Assembly: GCA_026874595.1 (NCBI GenBank)
Contig: CM049306.1
Span: 45,634,019 to 45,698,018 of the forward strand
Reading direction: 5' to 3'
From: Sipunculus nudus
Taxonomy: Eukaryota > Annelida > Sipuncula > Golfingiida > Sipunculidae
Length of the DNA: 64,000 nt
Shown here: positions 10,946-23,558 of the stretch, piece after piece
Position numbering within the stretch: the first letter of the stretch is position 1
Layout of the letters: each line of letters opens with the position of its first letter
Translations under genes and position numbers: made by a program
Notes under the pieces: model-generated
Seen by the model: the letters and a program-made list of their open reading frames with translations, nothing else
What the model was told of the DNA's origin: nothing
Database searches by the model: none

Positions 10946-13350
10946 TTCTAATATTTCAAAGCAAGAGAGTTATACATGTAAATATAACTGATTTGACAGA
11001 AACTCGTAATTGTGTCATTCATGAATTTTTTATCATAACGTTTATCATAATGATCTGTACAGGTATATGGTATTTTTTTTTCGCCAGACGTTTCCACAGA
11101 CTTTAAAATCTTTAGATACAAGCTGGCTATCTGATTTTATGCACTAGTCTGTATGGCCATAACCATAACACATGAGATTATGCTTGATGGACCCTTATGT
11201 TTTACTTTCATGTCGGCTTTAGGCGTATGTCGCGCGGTTTATTTCACGTAGATGGGCTTAGGTTTATTTCTTTTCAGATAAGAGCTGACGGAAGACAGAG
11301 GAATTGAATTAACTTTCTACTCTCAAAATGAGATTTCCTAAAATGCTCAAACTTGTTAATTCAATACAGAAATCACTTAAATGTATTAAATGCATAATAT
11401 GTCCATAGCACGGCACTGTGAGATAGATAACTCGGCGAGAAATTTAACACTTATTTTATATATTGTATATTCAAGAACGACAAGAAACGGTGTTCAAAAA
11501 TATGTTATACAGCAATACCAAATGCCTGATAATCTAGTTACGAGTCTATTGTATCTAATGGTGTTATTTTTTTCCAGTAAGCAAGACGTTTTTAATGAAA
11601 AACTAACATGGAATGGGTTTTCATTGTGTTGTGAATACATTGGATTCAATATAATTTTGAGTAGGCTCATTTTACTTTTTCATTATAGTTGGGAAACTTT
11701 CCTAATGGACTACGGTATACCTTTAATACGGTAATGATATATATGTTAAATTAAAATGGGAGTTCCCATAGTGCTGCATTTAAAAAAATACTTTTTTAAG
11801 AATATGGGCAATATAACAAAGTTACAACACCAGCAAACTATTATGAACTCAAAAGACCTGGATAAAGGTTTAAATACCCCATTAAAATCTCCTGTTTCAT
11901 ACATTACTTAATAAAATTACCTTTTTAACCGAATAAACAGCAGCTGTTGTGGTTATTGCCGACCCTGTATATAGAGTATAGTGCCTGGATAACCTGTCAG
12001 TCATTTAACATATGAAACTCAATGTTAACTTTGTCCAGAAAAAAAAATAATACTTTTATTTCTTACTTTTTGGCCACATATGATATTTTTATGTGATTTT
12101 AACATACTTGCTACAGTGGCTGAATTAAGACACATGATTTCTTTTATTACGAGAACTTGAAAAATTATTTCGAAATTTTGAGATAGTTATATCAGGAGAT
12201 TTTTGAGTTTATTATTTCGATTTATTTCGAAAAACATAGCACATAACATATATATAGGAATAAAACTATAGCATAGATTACTTTAAGTTAAGCAAAACGC
12301 ATTCAGGTTACCAGGGAGGGAGTAATATTAAAATGATTTTAGAGTACACCCCCCCCCCCGTTAATGATTTAGAATATCCCTAAAAAAGGTTGTTTCCTGA
12401 TGTTCATATGCTTATTTTTACAGTAATTTCTGAGGATTTCTACAACATTTCTCAAATTAGGTCTTTGTACATTTATATTGAATATATGTAATTTGGTGAC
12501 ATAAAAATTAAAGTTTAAATAAGCATCAAAATATAACATAAATTTAATTAAAATTGAAAATATATTTAAGGGAGAATGGCTGCCACTTGGAAAAAAGTCT
12601 GTTATTGAACTATAAAAGCGAACAGCTTTGCTAAATATCATCATTGTACAGCAAATCATTTGGCGTTTGAATCTTATCCGGTTCGCACCAAATATCTATA
12701 CTATAAGGTGATATTCTATTCTGTCACCAGTAAAGACCTGTTCATATTCATTCTTATGACTTTGACTATGTGTTTAAGAGTTAGAAAAACCGAAAAAAAT
12801 ATTTTTACATCACTGAGGCCAAATGCAATACAGAACCCCAGAGCATTATTACGCCTGAAAGGACGTTGTGACATTTTATGTCAAAAGTCCCAGAATACTA
12901 GTGTCATTACTGGTACGGATATTTTTAGAAATACCAAGGTTCGGGGTATTTATCCGAAGTACAAATCGTAAAACGAGTCACGAACATGAGCAATTTACAT
13001 TGATTTTCCACGGGAAATAATGTAAAAAATTCGTAAAGCAAATCCTCGATCGTGCATTTTTTTTCTACAGCACCATACTAATGTCATAATCATGTACCAT
13101 GTATATTGCAATCACTACGTGGAATTATAAAATTATGAATAAAATCAGCTTTCATGTGGCGCACTATGATTCATCTGGTGGCTTACCAACATCATCATTA
13201 TAGACCACGAGGTAGCTTCTCTTCATCATATATCGGTAATTTATAAAATATACTTTTAGACATCCGGACACGAATGGAAGCCGTTGTTGTCTCCATTTAC
13301 AACAAGTCACTGGAGATGATGTAATTTCCGTCTGCTCGCATAAAGACCAC
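10946..13350. other. Intergenic DNA, no supported gene
   Basis: Frames of about 100 codons at 11390 (+), 12369 (-) and 12660 (+) were looked at. None has an acceptor/donor pair, a recognisable domain, or composition unlike the surrounding AT-rich DNA. There is a short C run at 12351-12359. Confidence 0.45.
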
Positions 13351-13583
13351 GATGTAAATTGCCACGTGGAGCGGGTGTATGAATATATACTGTCCAAATC
13401 AGATATGACAAGGGGTTTGGAGATCCCGCTAAATCTTCAACCATTTATAGCGCAAGAGGGGCTGGAAATTGGGCCATATATTGTGGATCTGGTACAGACT
13501 GACATCTGCTTTCCGCTGGTACGGAGGAATGGGGTTGCTGATATATCGAGTACAGCCAGTGAAGCAGACCGCAGGGGAAACCC

Positions 13584-13869
13584 ATGGCAACTCTCTTGGT
13601 ATTAAGCTTTATAGTGAACATTTGTCTGGCTTGCTTGGACAATGTCCTATGTCGCAGCCAACCGTTGGCGGGCCCACGGCGCTCATATACGCTCCCAAAC
13701 CGCGGGGCTTACATCACAGAGACGTTATTGTTGTCAAGAAAATATCATCCGTACGTAACCGACCATCTGAAAGGTCGCCGGGCACATTCATCAGACCATG
13801 TAGAGTCTCTGCTTCCGATGTATAAGACACCGATAAAAACCGGATTGCGACGTCCAAGGTTCAAAATAG
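13584..13869 (+). CDS. Possible first coding exon of a secreted protein
   Basis: A GC-richer island (about 13360-13870) stands out from AT-rich flanks. One frame starts at ATG 13584, the first ATG after an in-frame TGA 24 bases upstream, in fair Kozak context (ACCCATGG). It begins with a signal-peptide-like stretch: MATLL, then the hydrophobic core VLSFIVNICLACL, with likely cleavage near NVLC/RSQ. The mature part is basic and hydrophilic, with dibasic sites (PRR, GRR, LRRPR). A GRR after YHPYVTDHLK would suit an amidated peptide. A donor-like ATAG/GTGTGT sits at 13869/13870, giving 95 codons plus one base. A TATA-like TTTATAG lies at 13444. I do not recognise the family. Two other plus frames are also open across the island, and no downstream exon was found, so this is tentative. 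Confidence 0.38.
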
Positions 13870-13870
13870 G

Positions 13871-14294
13871 TGTGTATATACATTCACTGTTGAGCCTGTA
13901 TGTTGCTACATTTAGATTTTTCTTTTTTTCTGTAAAATAAAATCACTTTTGTAAAACAAAATGAAATAGGGATGATATAACAGGGAGAAGGCAAGAATCG
14001 TTATGATAAAGAAAGAAAATATGAGAAATGAGATATATAATGAAAAATATAAAAAAAAGACAGTTGAAACATAACTGGAATTTGAGAAATATGGAGTGTG
14101 TATATATATATATACGTGTAGGAAAGAAAGAGTGAATATGTAAGACTGTATATAGTTGTGACATATTGAAAGACAGAACCGATCCATGGGAGGGAGAGGA
14201 GACAAAAAAGGGAAGAGCATGAGTGGGACAAAGAGGCTCACAGATGGATATGAAAGGAGGAATCAGAACGACTAATACAGAGTATGTGGGAGAC
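13871..14294. other. AT-rich DNA, no gene seen
   Basis: If the exon at 13584-13869 is real, this is its first intron. A short (TA)n run sits at about 14100-14114. The minus-strand frames here are low-complexity F/S/L readings of purine-rich DNA. Confidence 0.4.
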
Positions 14295-14660
14295 AAATAG
14301 GAAAGGAACAGGAAAAGGAAACACGAGGAAAAGTGAGAGAAGAAGAATAAACATTTGCAAGGTAAGAAAATAAGAAGAAAATGGGAAAGGTGAGAAAAGA
14401 AGAAAAATGAGGAAATGTGAGAGAAGAAGAAGAATAAAAATGAGGAAAGATGAGAGGAGAGAGGAAAATTAAAACCAAGGAAACGTAGATAAGTAGCAGG
14501 AGAAGAAGAAACGAGGAAAGTTGATGGAAGAATACAAACAAGGAAATGTGAGAGAGGAAAAAGAAAAAGAGGAAAGTTAACAGAAGAAGAATCAAAGAGG
14601 AAAGGTGAGACAAGAAGATAAAAATGAAGAAAGGTGAGAAAAGAAGATATTAAAATGGAA
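14295..14660. repeat. Polypurine minisatellite, unit about 27-37 bp
   Basis: Roughly ten degenerate units, each starting GGAAAGGTGAGA or close to it, followed by AGAAGAAGAA-like and AAAATGA parts. The plus strand is almost all purine. Unit length drifts because the A/G part varies. The 109-117 codon minus frames rich in F, S and L are read-through of this array. Confidence 0.85.
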
Positions 14661-16795
14661 GCAACAAAGAAAAGAGACTTGAAAGTGGAAAATGCCAGGT
14701 GATATGAGCGGTGTCACGAGAGTCATGAGGCGTTGAAAAAAAAAACAAGATACTATATACAAGTATGAGTAAAGAGATTGTGGCAGCGTGAAACACAAAG
14801 AATGTTCCCTACACAGCAGAACAGAAGCATCTATCAACAAAAAAAATCATGACAAAAAAAAAACAGGCAAAAAGAACATTTATTTTCAGCTAGAAAATTC
14901 AAGTCAGTCATGCGCTTAAGTGAACTTTAGGGCAGCGAAACAGATCTGTCATGTTTTCAAGTTCCTTTGTTTAGCGCCCGGCCTTTGCATTATTTTACTG
15001 ATCAAAGAGAATTTGTAGTGAAGGTTGTGCCGACGGAATGCATTTGATCACTGTATGTATGATGACATGGGACCCAGTCAAACTTTCACTTTTGGAGAGA
15101 TTTTGAATGTTTTACTTTCATTGGCCACAAGAGACTTATGAAATGTCGAAACAAAGCAACCACGGCATGACTGGAGCTATTAGATGGTCTGGTAGGTCTT
15201 AAGTGCCGAAAGAATAGGTCAGATGAGAAGGACCTGTTTTGACAGACATATTCAGCATGTATATATAGCCATTATGTGTACCCTATAAGAAAAATACGAA
15301 ATCAATCTCGAGTACGAAAAAAATACGCAAATATCCAACCATAATACAAAATTGATTTCATAAACATTTATGAAACACATTTGTCTAGTACTCGTATCTA
15401 TTAATAAACATAACTGTACACTTCCATGTTAGCCTTGGTAAATATTTATTAATTTGGCATGTTTCAAATAGCTAAATGCTTGTGTGCTAATCATGCATGA
15501 GTCGGAAGTAATCATATATTCAGTGAGGGTTTCATAGATTTGAAAGGCGCAATAAAACGACATTCAAGAAAAAATAAACTTGGTCAGAAATAAAAAAAGA
15601 AAACAGTTTTCTTTAACATAATTTATAACCAACACAAGAAAGCGAACACGTTTCAAGAAACCAAACGTATAACAAATGGAAAAACGGCGGCGCAACATTA
15701 TAAAAGAAATTTAAATGTAACCAATAACCAAGCACAAATGCACTAACAGAACATGAAAGTAAAAAACCATGCATCCAAAACCGACCAACATTTAAGAAAA
15801 TGAACACCCAGCCATGCTGTCACGTGATGTATGTAACGGCTGGTAATAAAAACCGGAACTTGCCTTGGTGAGTTAGCGAGATTCGAAATCTAGCCAATAA
15901 CCGAAAGCATGTCTCGTAATTAAACACATAACTAATAATTTAAATACGTTTGATTAACCTTACACGGAATGGAATAACCCGCAAAAGGTATATACATGTA
16001 CCTCAAAACGTGTGATCCGCCTTACAAACCCAGAATTGTTATCTCTCTCTCAACTTGAAAGGGGGTGACACGCGCAAGTAAAACTATGTCTTTTGTTTAT
16101 TCTGTTCATCATCTTAGTTAAGGAAGAGTTAGTTTTATCAGAGTTTGCAATTTTATTTTGCTTGTTTTTATGTAATTGTTTGGAAGTATAAACTGCATTG
16201 TGACCTGCCCCATCCCGTTTACTTCTCATTTGATCCCGCTATACATCGCTTCATTGATCTCCTAATAAATGGTCTAGTATTTACTTCTGATCTTGACTTA
16301 TTAACCAAGGTCGTATGACCCATGCCGACCCTATTATCGCTCAGTTGAGGGAGGGATAATGAGGAATGTCAATGGTGACATCGCGAGCAAAGCCTTCACA
16401 TGATTCAGATGATGAATTTAAGACACTAATTCCTAGATGTCTGCAAATCGCCCGGCACCCAAGTTACCTGCAAGTAGCATAGGTGTCGACATAGGTGTCG
16501 TAAAAAAAATGAATAAATAAATATTCCCCAGACACATAGCCGTTAATTTCCTTCTTGCAAAATTAACTGAATATTTATATTTTTCTCAGCCAACTTCTTT
16601 TCGACACAAGACCTCAAGGTATAAAGAAATGTGGCCATTGAATTTTCTGTTACCCCGCCATCGGCCTTTTGCCAGGTAGCTTGAAAATTCTGTTAAGATC
16701 CAATGTAAATATATGACCTATATGACTATAATAGTGTTGGCAAATCAGTCGTATTGCCGACCCAGCACAAACATCTAGCGATGATGGTGGTTCTG
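14661..16795. other. Intergenic DNA, no gene seen
   Basis: AT-rich throughout. No repeat family, tRNA or coding frame could be supported. Confidence 0.45.
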
Positions 16796-16935
16796 CTATT
16801 CCGGGGCCGTAGCCTGAGCAAAGTCGGGGGGGGGGGGGAGTAAATGCTTTATCAGAGCGAAATATAACGAGGGGGCGTAACCCCCGAGGGATGAGGGTGT
16901 AGGAGGAAGGAATGCACGGTGTTGAAATCTTTTAA
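16796..16935. repeat. G-run dispersed repeat fragment
   Basis: It opens with GGGGCCGTAGCCTGAGCAAA, then a 14-base G run, later GAGGGGGCGTAACCCCCGAG (a small GGGGG/CCCCC hairpin). The 'cgtagcc...ggggg' start matches the fragment near 205-240 and is typical of a G-run repeat family. The 63-codon minus frame here is an artefact. Confidence 0.5.
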
Positions 16936-17947
16936 AATACATGCTATTAATTGGCATTTCTGAGGCATATGATGGCTCAGGGGCCAAACATAATTGCTTG
17001 CTTAAATTTTACATGGCTTAAGGTAGCGGCAGCGTGCTATCCAAAACGTCGAATTTTAATGGGCTGAAGACGTTGGGGTGGCAGTACAAGCTATGGGGTT
17101 CGCATCAATTCTAGTAGATGCAGATGTACACGCCATTTCTAACAGTACTTTTCATATTCATTTGAACTGTCATTTTTCCAGAGTAAGGCATTAAATGACG
17201 TTATTCTGTCGGGAAAAATATTAAATATTACATTCACGATTAACTTACGTATATTAATGCAGCAGTTATTTATAACGAGGCTGATTTTATTTTGAATGTA
17301 TGTGTCTGCGGCAATCATGATGGCTTGACAGCTTTGTGTGAATCGGTCCTATAGGGTAGGAAGGAGGTAATAATGTAATTAATTTTATGTAGCAACATTT
17401 TTTCTTCATTATTTAGCACCCACACAGCAAATATTTTGATCTGAACCTTTGAATGGGTGTTTTCTTATGACTTGCATCATGACTCACAGACCCCTATCAG
17501 TTATTTAAGAAGGCCTGAGTGTCATGTTGTCATGGCTAGGCTTAAGGGTAACTGAGTGATAGTCACCAGTCAAATTGAACTTTCTTGCAAAAACTGCAAA
17601 CTTTTTTTCTTTTTTGCCCAAGAATGCTCAGATCTCTGCAGCTGCCCCCCCCCCCCCACCCCACACACACACCGTAGGCTACGGTTCTTTATTCAATGTA
17701 TGTCCATGGAAATAATTTCAAGGGAAAAAAATCAGGTGCAAATATGCACAATTTAGCGGACAACCGTCCCAAGGACCTTTGAAATTAGGGCAAACTCAGT
17801 AACTAAGTACCAATTGCAAATTTATCACTTACGACCGTTACTGAACCCAAAGGCCAGCTTGGAAAACAGCCATATTAGAGATCCAGCGTAAACATTGGCT
17901 GAAGAAAGAAAAAAAAGATAAAAAAATGTTGAAATCGATGGTTTTGC
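16936..17947. other. Intergenic DNA, no gene seen
   Basis: A C run with a CA tail lies at 17645-17672. Otherwise nothing was recognised. Confidence 0.4.
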
Positions 17948-18250
17948 AGTCTGGAGGACTGTATATCCATATAAACGTTGACCCACATATCGATAAAGAA
18001 AAAAAAAACTCATCAATTAACCCCTCTACAATTCCCCTCCTTGCGAGGTGGGGGATAGCGGGGAGGGGGGGGGGGGTTAACATACTGCATAAAAAAAGCT
18101 TTTTATCGTTTTTAACATTTGTTTTGTGCTAATAATTAAGTGAATCTCTCTGTGTTGACGACTGCATATATATTTGAATTAATATATACTTTATATACTA
18201 TACTCTGGAGGATTTATGAAAGTATATCCATATAAACTTAGACCCACATG
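17948..18250. repeat. Two diverged copies of a 40-45 bp unit
   Basis: TCTGGAGGACTGTATATCCA, then TATAAACGTTGACCCACAT (17948-17990), recurs at 18204-18250 as TCTGGAGGATTTATGAAAGT, then ATATCCATATAAACTTAGAC and CCACAT. A GC-rich piece with a G run (18041-18077) lies between them. Confidence 0.7.
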
Positions 18251-19530
18251 GTTTTACTCTCTTCCCGTTGGAGAAGAAATAAAGAATGAATCCCTCGAAC
18301 TAATGACAGTCTAATCCACATTTGGGGCAAGGTTTGTTTCTGTCAGGCTTGCTGGCTAAAGCAGTGCAGGTCAAAGGGTCTTATTCATATTCATGGTTTA
18401 GGTCACTTGATTTTTGTAAATGTTTACAATGACTTAAAAAAACAGTTTTGGTCATGGTCAATTATTCTTATATCTTTGGTCAGTTATAGACATAGTGTTC
18501 AAATGATTGTTTCGGACTGGTTCTAGGGATAACTTTGGACTCCACCAGTGCATTTGGACCAAGATCGTGGAGAAAGGAGAAGATCAAGAACTTATTTTCT
18601 TGCCCTTGTTTAATTGTTGTTTGATCGTAACAAAGACAAAATCTCAGAGGTTAATCGTATCATATGATATTTTCTTTGTAAAGTGTTTAGAAAGAAGCCC
18701 CGACTTAAAGGTTTTTATGGATGCCATATACAGAGAAAAAAATAATACAACCCTGTGACCTGAAACGCCACGCCAGTGTCCGTGTCGTGTGGCATGATCA
18801 AGTGAATGGTCAAGAGCAGGTGTCATGATTATAATAATCAAAATGACTGCTGTTTACAATGAGTAATGAATAAATCAGTGTACAGATTAGAGTCACAGTT
18901 TAGTGTCACTGTGTTATATTAACTGAATCAAATGTATCACCAAAGGCAATACTTTTACTGATATACCCATCGGAGTTACGAAAACCTGATGTTATGTAAT
19001 GCAAAAGAATATATTGAGTGCACCTCTAAAAGAGTGAGATCTTCTTCCCGTTCACATGTAAAGAATACTAAGGGGTTATAATACGTAAACCTAAATCCCT
19101 CTATCATTTGTATACCCCGCCCTCCACTCTTTCTATATGACACCGCTTGTATGCTTATGCGCATGCGCACTCTTTCCAGTCCCCCTTTGTCTTACCGTCC
19201 GATATGGTCCCAGTTCTAAAGTTCCCTGTCCGCCACTCAAAAAGAACCTTTTGTGTGCATACAATATTCGTCCCGTTAAGTTAACTGATGACCAGTTTTT
19301 TTTACGCAGATAACTCTCCTTTACAAATATCCGTATTTATTTTATGCCCAGCAAACTACCCCATAATATAACAGTGGCGTTTGTGGGCATTAAATTGTAA
19401 TGTTTACATATAAAACCGGTTTTAAAGAGGCAAGAAAACAGAAGGAACGTGTCTTAAATTGCAAACTCTTTGGTCAACCCATAGGTAATATATAAAGCAT
19501 TAAATGTATGTCCAAAAGGACCTTTTATGA
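18251..19530. other. Intergenic DNA, no supported gene
   Basis: An 83-codon plus frame at 18507-18758 has a slightly exon-like start after an AG (TTCTAG/GGATAACTTT), but no family signal and no clear donor, so it is not called. Nothing else was recognised. Confidence 0.4.
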
Positions 19531-19539
19531 TGTTATCCC

Positions 19540-20310
19540 ACCGGTGCAGCGGACATTGGTGGTCGTATCACGGACTTTTATGTACGGATCAGTGTATAAT
19601 TAATGACCTCTCCCGGGAGACAATGGCCCATAGGATAGTACAATCCTCTGTGAAGGATCTCCTCATTCTAATACAATCAGACGACCCAGCCGTTATATAA
19701 TGGCGGGCCGCGGCCTCTTGTGTTTTAACTTTGTGATAACGACCCGTTTACGGCATGCTTGAAAGGTGTTATTCTGGCCACGTTTATGACAGGAGACTTG
19801 TCGTAAACCGCTGGGGTGTATAATATGCTTGCCCGAATCACCAACTCAAGGAATGAATCAGTTTTGCTAAACCCACCAAGGTGCCTGCCGGTAATGCGAG
19901 CCCATTAAATACTGAGAGGGGCCACGGATCTCTGAAGGCCTCAACCCTAAGCTTTACCCATTTATTTATACTAACATAATCCTGGCCTCTGATTAGGGTA
20001 CGGTACAGACACTAGTGCCATTACTTTTTAATGTAACCGGCCACGTATAGCCTGCGATGCCCAAAAACTGCTGATGCTGCAAATTAAGGCTCACAGTGCT
20101 CGGGCACGGAAAACAAGCCAGTTTAGCACGATGTCTGTTGTAATGCCCAAGAAAAGACCGCAACCGGAAGATACAGGCCCACCATAAACATCCTAAAGGA
20201 TTTCTCCTGTCATGGATTTCATAGTTAGAAAGATAACGGAGCGACACGAGCGCCCAACTGAGGAACTGACAGGGCTTACGCTGAACATCATTCCCACTGG
20301 GATAATAGCC
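19540..20310. other. GC-richer, repeat-free block without long coding frame
   Basis: This block is of higher complexity and GC content than its flanks (for example CCTCTCCCGGGAGACAATGG and TGGCGGGCCGCGGCCTCTTG). It lacks repeats and lacks a long frame that would explain the composition. It could be a cis-regulatory element or an exon cluster I cannot parse. The minus frame covering 19993-20427 is half (AT)n. Confidence 0.35.
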
Positions 20311-20319
20311 CCTGCCTAT

Positions 20320-20321
<2 letters not shown>

Positions 20322-20402
<81 letters not shown>
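20322..20402. repeat. (AT)n microsatellite
   Basis: About 80 bp of AT with one AC interruption near 20387. Confidence 0.97.
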
Positions 20403-20730
20403 AAACCTTTTCATATTTTTTTTTCATTCATAAAATCATTGTAGATTTATTTGACTTTTCCCCCACTAGAGCAGTTTTTTATGCGTTATTTATCCATTTT
20501 ATTCTTTTTTTTTAATATAAAACATGCTTTGAAAATATCTTTGAAACTTCGCTTATTTTGCACGACATTTGAAATCGGGCATGCATAACAAATCCCGTTG
20601 GCATCGCGATGCGTGCCGCGCGCGCTTAGCAGTGCCATCTTGCGGTTTTATTTGAAACAATATTTAGTTATTTTGTTATCATGAAACGACATGGTGCTTT
20701 CATTACGTTGCCATTCCAACCTATTAATCA

Positions 20731-21660
20731 CTAGCTTATAAACCCGGTTAATGGGCTTTTTGTCGGGATTGGGGAGACGTAGGCCTATTAAATGAGACGA
20801 AGAATGTTGTCTCATATTCTTTATTCTTTATTTTAAGTTAAAATAAAACATAGATTTTCATTGGGATCCTGTCTCAATAAGATATGTACAAATATTTTTA
20901 CAGATATTTTGTGGCTCTGTGCTCAAAGCTAGGAATCCATACACTTGTGGGTTTACCTTGACCTGGTCAGTGATGGTGTTTACATTTGCGAACCGAAATC
21001 GGACACGGGAGCATACAGATTTTCGAGGGCTAAATTAATGTAAGGAAGATATGAAGGATGATTTAAATGTATGTTTTAAGGCAAGGAAGATGTTCATAAA
21101 AAAAAGAAACAAGACCCCCCCCCCCTTGCTGTTGCAACCTTTTTTTAAGAATTTCAGACCATTACAAAAAATAAGTAAATGGAGCAGATATTAAGTATGC
21201 ATCAACAACATCCATGCCAAATATAAACAACAGAAGGTATTTGTCCGTGCATATTATATACATTGATATGTGGATCTCTTTTGCGGTTGAATATCAGTGA
21301 TCCATGATTGTTAACATGAAAAATAACTTATATAAGTGCTTCCTTGGAGCATTTACGTGATACAACTGTTTCCAAAATTGTCAGGTGAAACACGCTTAAA
21401 TCCGTCACTGACAGCAGGGTTAATTCATATACACAATCAACCTTAATCCTGTGTTGTGAATAACCATCGACGCAGGCATTTCATTCAGTTCGGCTGTTTT
21501 CGGTGCATGGTAGCCACCACGCAATTTAGAAACCAAGAAAAAAATCATTCAAAATGATGTGAACATTAAAAAATATTTATTCTCGTATCGGCGAGATCAC
21601 TGCAGAGACAATATCCTTTAAAATGAGGTGTGGCACAGTGTAACATGCAACGTGGTTCCA
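20731..21660. repeat. Long dispersed repeat R1, copy B
   Basis: A diverged copy of 1794-3100, in the same orientation. It starts ACTAGCTTATAAACCCGG and shares GTCTCAATAAGAT, TGGTCAGTGATGGTG, AAGGATGATTTAAATG, CTTAAATCCGTCACTG, CTGTTTTCGGTG, CCACGCAATT and TATTCTCGTATCGGCGAG. It is about 0.4 kb shorter than copy A, the difference lying in the middle after a C run at 21115-21125. Confidence 0.8.
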
Positions 21661-22213
21661 GATAATATTGAGCTAACACCTTTTATTAGACAAGCGTTTC
21701 TCGTTAATCGGTCACAAGGGTTTTTTGGGGGGGGGAAGTTATTGGTGCTTGTAATCATCATGAAGATTAAGGTCAAGAAAACAATATTACAAATCCCATT
21801 ATAATATCATTTAACGCATTTACCAATAACATTTTCCTATTTATTTCTCCACACACAAAAAAAGGGTGGCTTGATTAGTTGAATAACTGTTGAAATACAA
21901 GTCTGCAGTGTGAATTCTGCAGTGACGTCAGTCACAGTTACCCCACTGTGAAAATCTATAAATTCCAGTAAAAGCTTATTATATCTGCTACTGTCAGCAA
22001 CAAATTGTCAGAAAAGAATGAACCCAAAATGTGTAGCCAGGTTTAAGTCATTTCTACAGGAAGTCCGTGACGGCACACTTGGACCAGTAACTATGAAAAT
22101 GGCCCTGTCTCTTTCCTTAATGCAATGCTCCAATCACATAAAAACTCACGTGGTAAATGACCTGACCTGTATTACCTCCAAAATTGTTCTTTTGGTGTAA
22201 CCCAAACTGTAAG

Positions 22214-22217
<4 letters not shown>
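21661..22217. other. Intergenic DNA, no gene seen
   Basis: A 60-codon plus frame at 22018 begins MNPKCVARFKSF, after a segment with no clear promoter or acceptor. I found no support for it. There is a short G run near 21726. Confidence 0.35.

Positions 22218-22258
<41 letters not shown>
22218..22258. repeat. (AT)n microsatellite
   Basis: A pure TA run of about 40 bp. Confidence 0.95.
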
Positions 22259-22260
<2 letters not shown>

Positions 22261-23415
22261 TTGTGTTAACAGTAAGTCGCAACCAATGGGAGAAAACAAT
22301 ACCACTTCCCCCGGCGCTGATATGATAACATATTCATATTGTACATTAACCATTCTCATCAATGATCATGCAGTGCCGCCATAAGGATGAGAAACTTAAT
22401 ATACCTTTTCACGAGCATGCGCACTGAGCGAAACGGTCGTCTGCTTTATTGGAGGCTTTGTAAGCCAGTATTTGCAGTTTTTATATATTGAAACCACTTC
22501 AAACCAGATATACAGGAGTCTCGCTTTGGTAGAAAATCTAGGGTTTTATTTACTGTTAATATATGTGATATAACAAACACGATCTTTTTATCGATATTAC
22601 ATACGCTCCGTGTCACATATTGAACAATGAACAATCTTTTAACCTTTTACATATCAACCAACATACATACACACATTTAAACGGTTTCGCTGTACTCTGC
22701 CTCGCGTGATTTTTAGTTTAAAATGAATAACAAAAATAAAAAAAATCGGTATGCATTATAATATATTAGGTCAATAATTTTACCAGGATTCATCAAAATT
22801 TTCATATTCAAAGCATGGATCAAATCAGTGAGTTTCATTGTACAGCTGGCACGTTGTCATTGGAACATAAACTTTCAAAGATATTTGATATATTAGAAGT
22901 AGTAACCAAACAGGCAGTTAATTAACCAGTTATCAAGTCAATGTAAATCAAAAACCAGTTGTCGCCCCATTGCAAGTACTTAAGTATTTCGATTGCACCA
23001 AAAGCAAAACGAAACATCTTTAAACTGACAGTACACAAATTAAATGCTCAGAGTGTTTGCATGAAATTTGATAACCTGTTAATTTTGACAATGCAGACCC
23101 GAGGCAACGATAATTAAAATTTCTTTTTCTTTCCATTAATGCCATACACGGGTAGATGATTCAGCTTATTTTATTACTATAATGCATGGGAGGCGCGGAG
23201 CTCCACCCGTACTGCTGAAAACTGTCAGCATCACGAGCGGAATGAATTTAATTTGTGATTTGTACTTCAATCATTCTTCAGAAGGATATTCATTTGTATG
23301 AAAAAAGAAAAAGTTGAATTCCAGAATGCTCTTGTAACCAATCTTCATGGAAACCTAAGCAGCTTGCCCTTCAATTAATGTGCTTCACAAAAAGAACAAA
23401 TATTTTTAGCATTTC
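22259..23415. other. Intergenic DNA, no gene seen
   Basis: AT-rich and unrecognised. No frame has support. Confidence 0.45.

Positions 23416-23475
<60 letters not shown>
23416..23475. repeat. (AT)n microsatellite
   Basis: An AT run with one TTTA interruption. Confidence 0.95.
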
Positions 23476-23478
<3 letters not shown>

Positions 23479-23558
23479 TACTGTTTATATACTTGCGTTA
23501 CAATTATCCTCCTGTTGTGAAGCGATCAGATGGAAAGAGAAACATTTTTTATAACTAG

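Noticed and set aside
14001-14613. Minus-strand frames of 76-117 codons that look like membrane proteins
   Set aside because: The F/S/L richness comes from polypurine minisatellite DNA read on the pyrimidine strand; there is no start context or splice support.
18507-18758. 83-codon plus frame after an AG as a possible exon
   Set aside because: No pyrimidine tract, no clear donor, no family signal and no composition change.
19993-20427. 144-codon minus frame
   Set aside because: The first third is an (AT)n run and the rest shows no domain.
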